This document shows positions 56,677-64,000 of a stretch of 64,000 bases of DNA, piece after piece. This DNA is from Zarea fungicola (Eukaryota > Ascomycota > Sordariomycetes > Hypocreales > Cordycipitaceae): positions 1-64,000 of the forward strand of contig FWCC01000019.1 of the NCBI GenBank assembly GCA_900169235.1, read 5' to 3'. Within the stretch, counting starts at the first letter, position 1. Every line of letters starts with the position of its first letter. The position numbers were made by a program, and so were the translations under genes. The notes below the pieces were generated by a model. That model ran no database searches. It was not told the origin of the DNA and saw only the letters and a program-made list of their open reading frames with translations.

Positions 56677-58428
56677 TTACGCGTCTTCGTCCTTCTCCTG
56701 CAGGATTCCATTGCCTGCTTTTTGGACCTCCATGTAGTCGAAGAGTGGGCCTTCGGGGGCATCATCGCGATCCAAGAAAATTTCGACCATTCTCAGGCCT
56801 TGGCCATCCTTGAGTTTCTCGTCATCAAAAATCTTTTCAAGCTCACCATATGTTCTAGCCGTCGCGGTGTAAGAATCATCACCGGCACCAAAGTAGGCTG
56901 GAGCTTTGAGATAGTTCCATGCTGATATATCATTATATCCTTCATCCTTGCCGTGAATGCAGCGTTCGACAGTGTAGCCGTTGTTGTTTACGAGAACCAC
57001 AATCACGTTGAGGTTGTGTCTGACGATTGTAGCCAACTCTTGTGTCGTCATCTGGAAGCTTCCATCGCCAATGAAAAGAATAGTACGCGAATCTTTGATG
57101 CTGTCGAGTTTTGATGCTGTGATGAGCTCCTGGGTGGCCATTGCAGCGCCCTGTGCGGCAGGCAGCATGTAACCAATGGAAAGCCATGTTACGTGCGTGA
57201 AGTAACGTGCATGCAGTGGTAGTGGTACAATGCGGGAACCGTAGCTCGATGTACCGGTTTCGCCCATAAGAATATCACCGGGCCGAAGAAAGTTGCCGAC
57301 GACTTTCCACAGGCGGTCATGAGCAAGCGGTGCATCAGCTGGTACTTCTGAAAAGGGAATGGTGATGTCTCGCGGCAGGTCAGGGTACGTCGCATAGACT
57401 TCTTTTGCCTTTGCTGTATTAACACACTGGATAATCTTTGGTACCAAATATTTTGCTGGTGCGTCACGAATAACTTCATTTTGGAAAATTGTCTCGTTGT
57501 GACTAAATGAGATGGTGGTTTGCGGGTTGGGGAGAGCAGCATTTCCGTAGGAGTTTGTTGTGCTGAAATGCGGGCCAAAGCAAAGTATCAAATCTGCGTT
57601 TTTGAAGAAATTGGCGGACGCGTCTTCACCGAATCTGCCCTTGTAAATGCCGTGGAAGTTGGGCTGGGTTTCGTCAAGTAGACCCTTGGCGAATCCAGTG
57701 ACGTAAGTTGGCCATCCTGTGGATTTTGACAGTTTCTGTACCGCCTCGACAATTCCCAATCCTCTGCTTTCACCATCAAGCAGAATAATTGGCTTCTTGG
57801 CAGTGTGGATTTTGTCAAGAACTCTGGTAATCAGTCGGTCTTGGTTTCTTGTAGGCTCATGCTGAATCAACTGAAGAGGCTGAGCTAGCCTTTCTGCTGA
57901 GACCTGCGCGGATACCATATCAACGGGGACCTCTATATAGACAGGGCGGCTATGGTGAAGACACTGGCGTATTGCGTCGTCAATCTGCTCTGCGCTGGTT
58001 CTGGGGTCCCAGAGGCGCTCTTGGGCAACTGTAAAAAGAGCCTGCGCCTGTGCAAATCTTGTAAAGTCCCCATCCTTCATGGTGTGGTGAACTAGGATAC
58101 GATTTTCCTGCATCGGCCGGCTGGGTACACCAACGATGTGCACAACCGGTGCTCGCTCAGAGTAGGCACCAGCAATGGCATTGATGGCAGAGAGTTCGCC
58201 GACGCCGAATGTCGTAACAATTGCACCAATACCCTTGATTCTTGAGTACCCATCTGCCGCATAGCCAGCATTAAGTTCATTTGCACTTCCTACCCAACGC
58301 AGACCAGCTGGAACGACGTAGTCCAACAGCGTCAGGTTGAAGTCTCCAGGCACGCCATGGATGGAGTCGACGCCCAGTTGCTGGAGTCTCTTAAATAGAT
58401 ATGTAGCGAGCTTTATAGTTCCAGGCAT
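56677..58428 (-). CDS. Thiamine-diphosphate 2-keto-acid decarboxylase (pyruvate/phenylpyruvate/indolepyruvate type)
   Basis: Decarboxylates a 2-keto acid to an aldehyde with ThDP and Mg2+. Single exon, 583 residues starting MPGTIKLATYLFKRL. An in-frame extension upstream is not conserved-looking. Three ThDP-enzyme domains are present. The PYR domain has catalytic Glu51 in SANELNAGYAADGY and the His pair in VHHTMKDG (114-115). The central domain carries GESRGLGIVEAVQKL. The PP domain has GETGTSSYG (389-397) and the ThDP motif GDGSFQMTTQELATIVRHNL from 454 to the NN at 481-483, then GYTVER. All catalytic residues are intact. Pyruvate, phenylpyruvate and indolepyruvate decarboxylases share these motifs, so the substrate cannot be told from motifs alone. 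Divergence from an aromatic-type aminotransferase (356 bp between starts) favours an Ehrlich-pathway 2-keto acid over glycolytic pyruvate. Confidence 0.92.
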   Translation of the reverse strand: MPGTIKLATYLFKRLQQLGVDSIHGVPGDFNLTLLDYVVPAGLRWVGSANELNAGYAADGYSRIKGIGAIVTTFGVGELSAINAIAGAYSERAPVVHIVGVPSRPMQENRILVHHTMKDGDFTRFAQAQALFTVAQERLWDPRTSAEQIDDAIRQCLHHSRPVYIEVPVDMVSAQVSAERLAQPLQLIQHEPTRNQDRLITRVLDKIHTAKKPIILLDGESRGLGIVEAVQKLSKSTGWPTYVTGFAKGLLDETQPNFHGIYKGRFGEDASANFFKNADLILCFGPHFSTTNSYGNAALPNPQTTISFSHNETIFQNEVIRDAPAKYLVPKIIQCVNTAKAKEVYATYPDLPRDITIPFSEVPADAPLAHDRLWKVVGNFLRPGDILMGETGTSSYGSRIVPLPLHARYFTHVTWLSIGYMLPAAQGAAMATQELITASKLDSIKDSRTILFIGDGSFQMTTQELATIVRHNLNVIVVLVNNNGYTVERCIHGKDEGYNDISAWNYLKAPAYFGAGDDSYTATARTYGELEKIFDDEKLKDGQGLRMVEIFLDRDDAPEGPLFDYMEVQKAGNGILQEKDEDA

Positions 58429-58784
58429 GATTGAGATGGTGTGTTCATCAATTATGAAGTTCGGCAACTGAATAAAGCAGGGAGGGTGCTGAATATATAA
58501 CAAGTCCGTCACTCGGCACTGAACCAGGACCGGCCTCGGCGTAGAGGCCTTTCAGTGGTGGGGGGGTCTCTTCTGCATACTATGGCGGGGGCTGCCATTT
58601 TGCACAGCCCGACGGGGGTCTCCCCCCAATTACGCCGATTACTCCGAACTCAAGGACCACTACGCCGGTATCCATTCAGTGTATAAAGTAAGTATTGTGC
58701 TAAACAACGAATATCATTACAAAATCTACTTCTAAACATATCTCCTTTTTTAAAGAAGAAGTCTTCCCGTCAAGTCAGAATATA
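58429..58784. promoter_or_regulatory. Bidirectional promoter with three TACGCCG motifs
   Basis: 356 bp between the decarboxylase and aminotransferase start codons. TACGCCG occurs at 58631-58637 and 58661-58667 on the plus strand, and its reverse complement CGGCGTA at 58537-58543. The copy at 58631 lies in AATTACGCCGATTACTCCGA, giving two CCG half-sites 6 nt apart. A G/C-rich inverted segment (GGGGGGTCTC ... GGGTCTCCCCCC) lies at 58560-58627. Co-regulation of the two genes is a reasonable inference. Confidence 0.45.
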
Positions 58785-60308
58785 ATGGCGTCGCTCGCTG
58801 AACAAATCATTCAGTTCGAAGCTCTGCGAGCGCAGGCAGAGCCTCTGCCCACTGACAGCGCTGCATACACGACATCTGCTTTTTTTAAATCCAAGAGTGC
58901 TGGTCATGGGAATTCGAAGGCGAAACCATGGGATCACCGCCTCAGTGTTGATAGTCGTGCTCAGGGCTCTTCTCCGCTCAAGACGGCGAACCGAGGCAAG
59001 AATATGGACATGATTACGCTCGGCACCGCTCGTCCGTCGCCTCAATTTTATCCGTATGAATCACTCACGATAAACTGCGTCGATGACGCTTCTGCCAAAG
59101 ACAACAAGCCTACCACGGCCATTACCTGTTCCAAAGGTGACAGCGCCTATAACCTGGCTGCCGCCCTCAACTACGGCTTCCCCGCTGGATCACCACAATC
59201 GGTGCGTTTCATCACTGAGCATGTCGAAATGATACACAACCCGCCGTACGAGGACTGGAAGTCTAGTCTGACCTGTGGTACCACATCTGGACTTGAAATG
59301 GTTTTCCGCATCTTTTGTAACCCAGGTGACAATATTCTGGTAGAGAAGTATTCCTACACAGGCACAGTTGTAGCCGCCCGTGCGCAGCGACTAAAGACCG
59401 TACCCATCGGCATGGATGAGTTTGGTCTGTCTGCAAAGGAACTAGACGTTACTCTGGAGAACTGGGATAAACTCATGGGCCCGAAACCGTACGTCTTGTA
59501 CACAATACCGACGGGCCAGAACCCAACCGGTGTCACGCAGAGTCTTGAGAGACGCAAGGAGATCTACAAGGTCGCGGAGAAGCATGATCTCATCATCGTC
59601 GAGGATGACCCTTACTTTTTCTTGCAGCTTGGAGAGCAGCCAAAGCATGAATCCGGTAGCAAGGAGGCTCTCCAGGAATACAGGGACAGGTTGCCATCCT
59701 CTTACTTATCGTTGGATGTCTCGGGGCGCGTCGTTCGTCTAGACTCCACCTCAAAGATTCTTTCGCCGGGCCTCCGTCTGGGCTGGCTGACAGCCTGCTC
59801 TCAGATTGTCGAATTGTTTGAGGCTTACTCGGAAGTTAGCGTTCTGGCTCCCAGTGGTCCTTCACAAGTCATGATGTACAAGCTGCTGGACCAGACATGG
59901 GGCCATACCGGATTCGTCAAATGGCTGGCTCACCTGTCACAGGTATACAGCAACCGCCTTAACACGATGCTGCAGGCCTGTGAGGAACAATTGCCGAAAG
60001 ATGTTTGCACGTGGATGATTCCCGACTCTGGCATGTTTGTCTGGATCAGTGTGGATGTATCAAAGCACCCTAGATCACCTAGTGGAGTGCCAACCAAGGA
60101 GTTTCAGAGTCAGATCGAAGGTGCACTGTACGAAAAGTCCCGAGATAATGGTGTTTTAATTAGCCGGGGGAGTTGGTTTCTTGCAGATCCCACGCAGGTA
60201 GATGAAGCTGCATTGCGCGTCACATTCGCAGCCGCGACAGAACCAGAGCTGAAACCTGGTATAGAACGACTAGGCAAGGCTGTGCGGGAAGAGTTTGGGC
60301 TGGCATAG
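58785..60308 (+). CDS. Aromatic/2-aminoadipate-type aminotransferase (Aro8-like, PLP fold type I)
   Basis: Predicted PLP enzyme that transfers the amino group of aromatic (or 2-aminoadipate/branched) amino acids to a keto acid. Single exon, 507 residues, the usual length of fungal Aro8 proteins. Visible sites: the substrate/PLP loop SLTCGTTSGLEMVFRIF near 160, NPTG at 246-249, PLP-pyridine Asp274 in IVEDDPYFFLQLGE, and Schiff-base Lys324 in DSTSKILSPGLRLGW. The N-terminal ASLAEQIIQFEALRAQ helix and the PRPSPQFYPYE-like ARPSPQFYPYESL segment are typical of the family. There is no clear presequence or PTS1, so it is probably cytosolic. It is divergent from the 2-keto-acid decarboxylase. Together the two would turn an amino acid into an aldehyde. 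Substrate is inferred, not shown. Confidence 0.92.
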   Translation: MASLAEQIIQFEALRAQAEPLPTDSAAYTTSAFFKSKSAGHGNSKAKPWDHRLSVDSRAQGSSPLKTANRGKNMDMITLGTARPSPQFYPYESLTINCVDDASAKDNKPTTAITCSKGDSAYNLAAALNYGFPAGSPQSVRFITEHVEMIHNPPYEDWKSSLTCGTTSGLEMVFRIFCNPGDNILVEKYSYTGTVVAARAQRLKTVPIGMDEFGLSAKELDVTLENWDKLMGPKPYVLYTIPTGQNPTGVTQSLERRKEIYKVAEKHDLIIVEDDPYFFLQLGEQPKHESGSKEALQEYRDRLPSSYLSLDVSGRVVRLDSTSKILSPGLRLGWLTACSQIVELFEAYSEVSVLAPSGPSQVMMYKLLDQTWGHTGFVKWLAHLSQVYSNRLNTMLQACEEQLPKDVCTWMIPDSGMFVWISVDVSKHPRSPSGVPTKEFQSQIEGALYEKSRDNGVLISRGSWFLADPTQVDEAALRVTFAAATEPELKPGIERLGKAVREEFGLA

Positions 60309-60438
60309 ATACAATTTTGGCACATGCATTTATGAATTTTATTATGCCAAGTTTAACATGCGTTGGCTTTAGCTGCAAGAAGAACACAAATTGATGTTGG
60401 ATTCCTCATCTATCTACTCCAATGTCTGCAAATCTAAA

Positions 60439-61344
60439 TTAGAGCTGGAAATGGGCGAGAAGTGTGTTTGAGAGCTCATCAAACATCTTCTGCCTTTTTC
60501 CAACAAAGCTTTGATAGTCTTCAGCTGTCACTCCGATTGGAATTCCGATGGAGGTGTGCTCCTCCGACCTTTCCAACTGCGGGTAGGCTTGGTTAATGAA
60601 GTCGTTGAGCGGCATACCAATGGCCCGCCCTCGCTCCACACCAAGGTAGTCATGGAGCTCAGCTACATAGACTTATCAGCATTTCTTTATGAATATATAA
60701 AATAATTCTAAGATTTCACCTACTCTGAACAGCGGGGGCCGATATTTCGATAAACTTGCAGCTTTTGCCCTGATTTTGGCGGCGGAGACAGTCCATGAAA
60801 GCGTGGAGGGCCGCCTTAGAGGACGAATAGGCGGGCATCGCAACCGACGGTACAATAGATAGATGGGTACCTGTTACAATAAGCGCCGTAGGAAATTGTT
60901 TGGCGAGAAGTACGTCGCTGAATTTGATGGCCAGGTTGACAACGGAAGTAAAGTTGGTGTTCATCTCATGATGGAATGCGTCCAGGTCAACCTCGGCAGG
61001 CTTTGAGAGACGAAAAGTTTGCTGCATGCCTGAGTTGAGAATAACACAGTCCAGCTGCGGGTTCTCCTTAACTACTCTATTGTTTTATTAGTACCCATGG
61101 CGCATGAGGTTCTCGCAGGAACATACCGCTGAACAAAGACATCAAGGCCGTTTCTGTCGGTAATATCATACTTGATAGAACTTGCATTTGCATCACTGTG
61201 CTTTTGAACAAACGCATCCAGTCTCTCCTGCCGACGGCCAACAGCAATGACCTTGGAACCTTCTTGGACAAGCCGGTCGGCGAGCGCGGCACCAATGCCG
61301 GAGGTGGCGCCGACAAGGAGAACGGTATTGTAAGGAAACCCCAT
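60439..61344 (-). CDS. Short-chain dehydrogenase/reductase (DltE-like)
   Basis: NAD(P)-dependent oxidoreductase. Exons are 61344-61127, 61076-60724 and 60662-60439 (264 residues, normal for classical SDRs). The cofactor motif is VGATSGIGAALADRL (Gly-rich loop 12-18), followed by VIAVGRRQERL, where Arg after the second strand suggests NADP preference. A YDITDR Asp loop is present, as is LNSGMQ in place of the usual NNAG. The active-site YSSSK has Tyr156 and Lys160. The usual Ser thirteen residues before Tyr is Thr143 in VTGTHLSIVP, a conservative but notable change. The C-terminal part (SIGIPIGVTAEDYQSFVGK) is family-like. It sits tail-to-tail with the aminotransferase gene (130 bp between stops) and could reduce the aldehyde made by that pathway. 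This is inference. Confidence 0.87.
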
Positions 61345-62025
61345 TTTAAAGATTACTGGCGATTTAAGAAGTGAGTTTAAAATATCTGGTTGATTCTTTC
61401 ACTGATATGAGGACTTTATATTGATAATGCGGAAGTTGGCTGCTACAACAAGCTTGGCGATGTATAGACCACTTATATATATACTGTTGTAACTGCTTGG
61501 CAGACTATATTAACTCCATAATTCACCCAGTCCCAACAAATATACCAGGAATTACGCCGTAAATCCGGGTCATGACACAGGCGGAGGAATCAGTTTCATA
61601 TTTCCTCGTCACATTTCCTGCCATAGAGACGCGCTGCAGCAGGTTACGACGGCACCATAATATAACTATATCAAAGGTTGTGGGTAGAGCTCCGGATCAC
61701 TAACCAATCCTGGGAAGGTTGTGTGTTGTTCTACATTGGAGTACTCAGTTGTGCCCTCTGTCATTGGAGCGTAAATCCTCTGTAATTATTAAGAAAGTGC
61801 TATCAGCCTCCGGCTTCACCTGAGGTGGCGGGACTCCGGAACGCTAGCCTATAGAGGCTTAGGGCTACCGCTCCACTCAGCCAGGGTATACATAGTATCG
61901 CCATAGTAAACTCCGTCTAGAGAGTGTCAGGATTTCACTTTGCCATCAAGGCAACTACTACAATGTATTCACTACATCCATATTTATAAGCCACTGTGTA
62001 TGAAAAACGGAGTTATCGGCCCCAA
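61345..62025. promoter_or_regulatory. Shared upstream region of dehydrogenase and regulator genes
   Basis: 681 bp between divergent starts. A TACGCCG word at 61553-61559 lies in GGAATTACGCCGTAAATCCG, similar to the copy at 58631 and again with a second CCG nearby. An A/T-rich tract (TATATATATAC) at about 61475-61485 may serve the leftward promoter. No other gene. Confidence 0.45.
61553..61559 (+). promoter_or_regulatory. TACGCCG motif (putative operator)
   Basis: It shares the 10-mer AATTACGCCG with the site in the aminotransferase/decarboxylase promoter (58628-58637), and both have a second TCCG 5-6 nt downstream. A candidate site for the adjacent Zn2Cys6 regulator. Confidence 0.3.
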
Positions 62026-63555
62026 ATGGTAAACAGGGGTCGCCCTTCCCCTGACTGCTTACCTTGCAGGAAACGCAAGCTACGTGTACGTGATCAGGAA
62101 CCGTTCACATCAAGAAATTCGCATTTAACTCTTTTTCAGTGCGATCTTCGCCCGCGCGGCTGTGGACAATGCGCTCGAGCTGCAATTTCATGCATGGGGT
62201 ACCGGACGGTCGAAGAGCTGCGTTTCCACGACCAGACGCAGTCAGTCAAGCAAAAGGCTCGGTACAATGCACAAGCGGCAACGTACCGAAAGACGGTGGT
62301 GAAAGGTGATGCGCTTCTACATGCAGTACACCTCAGCTGGGATGTATTCGCCAGGCAAGACTTTTTTAACAATTTTGTTTTTGGTCTCACCAGAAGCTAT
62401 GATACGCTTGGCATTTTATACCAGACTGCAGATCCGCCAGACTACCTCGTTGCTAGCGTTGACGCTGCGAGCCTGGCATTCTTTGGGCTTCGTCAATCTA
62501 CGCCTTCCAAAGAGGTTTCGAAGTTGGCCACCGAACGTTATGTTGCTGCCCTTCAGCTAGTCAATGCGGCGCTCGCCAACCCCTCCTCGTCCTTGGCAGA
62601 CGATACCCTCCAATCAATCCTGCTTCTCGATCTGTACGAGAAGCTCGTCAATCGCAAACGGGGCTCCGGCGCCTCCTGGATGAGGCATATGAATGGTGCG
62701 ATTGCATTGATTCGGGCACGAGGGACAAGTAACTTGCGGACCTATGTTGGCCGCCGCTTGACACAGAGGTTATATACTACGCTGGTGATAAGCTGTGCCA
62801 TCTCTGGTATCCGAATACCTGCCGAATTGGAGCGTCTCCGGGCCAGTCTCAATTATTATATCAGCATTGAGGGAGACCCGAAGTGGGCTCTAACAAATCT
62901 AAATGAGCGCATTATTAATTTCTCATACGACGTACGATCTGGTAAAATCCAATGTCCGAAACGGATAATTGCGCAGTTGGTAGAATTCACCCAGGTTGGA
63001 ATTGATCTGGACAATAGGCTACCAACCGCTTGGTATCCCCACCGTGTTTTTGTTCCCAATGACCCCCTTGGACAGCAATTGACCCTCGCTGGGACGTACG
63101 ACATCTACGAGACGCTATATTTTACACAAGTCCGCAATGTAATGCGCACGATTCAGCTAAATTTGCTATTGATGATTGAGCAGTACTCGTTCGCAGAAGA
63201 TCCTGACTTTGCGGCCACAACCCGCGAATCAATTGAAGAAAACGCCCGAGCGATATGCGATAGCCTAACTCAATACGTTGTATCGCGTGACTCAGCCGGC
63301 ACTCTATCATGGGATTTGTCCTCGGCTATGCAACAGCTCGGCACATACACTATTCTATTTCCGCTTTATCAGGCGGCGCGAGCCTCCCGCGACACTCATC
63401 TCCATGACTGGGTGCGGGACGTTCTCACAAAAATTGCAGACGTTGGTGGGATGGCCCTGGTCCAACGCACAGCCGATGCGCTAAAGCAGAGTGCAAAGGC
63501 ACCGCCGGTTTGGGAGGTCTATACTATGCTGGGCAGCTATGCCATTGCTGCATAA
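62026..63555 (+). CDS. Zn(II)2Cys6 transcription factor, candidate cluster regulator
   Basis: Exons are 62026-62085 and 62140-63555 (491 residues). Splicing gives the cluster CLPCRKRKLRCDLRPRGC, then GQCARAAISC, with Cys at 11, 14, 21, 28, 31 and 38. This is the standard spacing, which supports the 54-bp intron. The rest is the fungal_trans_2-type helical region without catalytic motifs (for example LQSILLLDLYEKLVNRKRGS, GASWMRHMNGAIALIRARG, RRLTQRLYTTLVISCAISG), as in many short regulators of metabolic clusters. The ATG at 62026 is the first in frame; the frame is open back to a GTG at 61996. The intron is a multiple of three and free of stops, so its retention would insert 18 residues inside the zinc cluster. 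It is divergent from the short-chain dehydrogenase, which makes it the best candidate regulator of the cluster. Confidence 0.9.
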   Translation: MVNRGRPSPDCLPCRKRKLRVRDQEPFTSRNSHLTLFQCDLRPRGCGQCARAAISCMGYRTVEELRFHDQTQSVKQKARYNAQAATYRKTVVKGDALLHAVHLSWDVFARQDFFNNFVFGLTRSYDTLGILYQTADPPDYLVASVDAASLAFFGLRQSTPSKEVSKLATERYVAALQLVNAALANPSSSLADDTLQSILLLDLYEKLVNRKRGSGASWMRHMNGAIALIRARGTSNLRTYVGRRLTQRLYTTLVISCAISGIRIPAELERLRASLNYYISIEGDPKWALTNLNERIINFSYDVRSGKIQCPKRIIAQLVEFTQVGIDLDNRLPTAWYPHRVFVPNDPLGQQLTLAGTYDIYETLYFTQVRNVMRTIQLNLLLMIEQYSFAEDPDFAATTRESIEENARAICDSLTQYVVSRDSAGTLSWDLSSAMQQLGTYTILFPLYQAARASRDTHLHDWVRDVLTKIADVGGMALVQRTADALKQSAKAPPVWEVYTMLGSYAIAA

Positions 63556-63725
63556 CGTGTAACGACGTTGCATTGCTACATGCCCCTTGCGCCACTTAAG
63601 TTAACCCCTCCTGCTGAGTTACACACCTTTCAAATGTCTTGCCTTTGTCATGCAACTCTTGACAGTCGGAGGGCGGCGCACTCTTTGCATGAGAAAGAGA
63701 GCGTGAAGCACAAGCAGGAATCAAC

Positions 63726-64000
63726 ATGACAGTCATGGAATATAATGTGGTGCAGATTCAGGCCGATGCAGCTGGAGTTGAATTCTACTGTTCTCAATAC
63801 AAGCCGTTTCGACTAAAGGCTTTACAGACAGATGCTAAGTGTAAGTCTTCACACTGAAACATTTGATTATGTATTTTTACTCAAGCAGTGTTTTGTATTT
63901 AACATGGAATTCCTAGCCTTTGGTTCAAGCTATAGCCATGAGGTGTCAATGGGGGACGACTTCTGGCGGAAGCGTGTCGCTCGACCAGACGCCAAGACAT
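63726..64000 (+). CDS. GNAT-family N-acetyltransferase, 5' part
   Basis: Incomplete at the window end. Exon 1 is 63726-63840 and exon 2 starts at 63917 and runs off the edge. The first intron has a strong donor (GTAAGT) and keeps frame. The readable part gives FRLKALQTDAKSFGSSYSHE, which matches the N-terminal helix of GNAT enzymes (RLKALxxxPxxFGSxYxxE), then DDFWRKRVARPDAK. The acetyl-CoA site would lie beyond the window. Substrate unknown. Confidence 0.7.

Noticed and set aside
1..64000. CRISPR arrays, prophage, bacterial operons, transposon open frames
   Set aside because: No regularly spaced repeats, integrase or transposase frames, or ribosome-binding-site-led operons. All gene structures are intron-bearing and eukaryotic.

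Overview
The window reads as nuclear DNA of a filamentous ascomycete, most likely a Sordariomycete. The basis is: genes with one to four short introns (about 50-190 bp, GT-AG, several with clear CTAAC or CTGAC branch sites); two Zn(II)2Cys6 regulators with the C-x2-C-x6-C-x6-C-x2-C spacing; an intron-bearing tRNA-His; a long-chain alcohol oxidase; and intergenic clusters of the TAGGTACCTA type. The genus cannot be named from sequence alone. A two-base N gap lies in a poly-T tract at 16382-16383, so this is an assembled draft.

Layout. 1-5.3 kb: no supported gene. 5.3-7.8 kb (-): four-exon long-chain alcohol oxidase. 9.1 kb (-): tRNA-His(GTG) with a 23-nt intron, next to a possible small two-exon gene. 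10.7-13.5 kb (-): class I cyclic-nucleotide phosphodiesterase, preceded by a 5.2 kb gene-free stretch. 18.7-23.0 kb (-): large DUSP/UBL ubiquitin-specific protease. 25.0-27.6 kb (-): decayed M16 (insulinase-type) peptidase copy. 29.9-31.7 kb (-): unknown acidic coiled-coil protein with an RVRF motif. 32.6-39.3 kb: compact housekeeping block with CFIm25 (+), YjbQ/UPF0047 (-), complex I NDUFS6 (-), an MPP6-like zinc-knuckle protein (+), Pet100 (+) and a YebC/TACO1 protein (-). 39.7-46.0 kb (+): giant HEAT-repeat HEATR5/Laa1 protein. 47.2-48.9 kb (-): WRAP73/Wdr8 WD protein. 49.6-50.6 kb (-): BRCT protein. 51.1-53.2 kb (+): MOCS1/cnxABC molybdenum-cofactor gene. 53.5-55.8 kb (-): Zn2Cys6 regulator. 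56.7-63.6 kb: aromatic-type aminotransferase (+) divergent from a pyruvate/phenylpyruvate-type decarboxylase (-), then a short-chain dehydrogenase (-) and a second Zn2Cys6 regulator (+). 63.7 kb to the end (+): 5' part of a GNAT acetyltransferase.

How genes may work together. The aminotransferase, 2-keto-acid decarboxylase, dehydrogenase and regulator at 56.7-63.6 kb look like an Ehrlich-type amino-acid catabolism cluster (amino acid to 2-keto acid to aldehyde, then possible reduction). Its intergenic regions share a TACGCCG motif. NDUFS6, Pet100 and the TACO1-like protein all serve mitochondrial respiration.

The most striking object is the MOCS1-type gene. The sequence permits either a spliced MoaA-MoaC fusion or, if the 192-bp intron is retained, a MoaA protein ending in Gly-Gly followed by a second ATG-started MoaC frame. 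This is the arrangement known for animal MOCS1. All exon borders given here were inferred by eye from frame, splice signals and family conservation.
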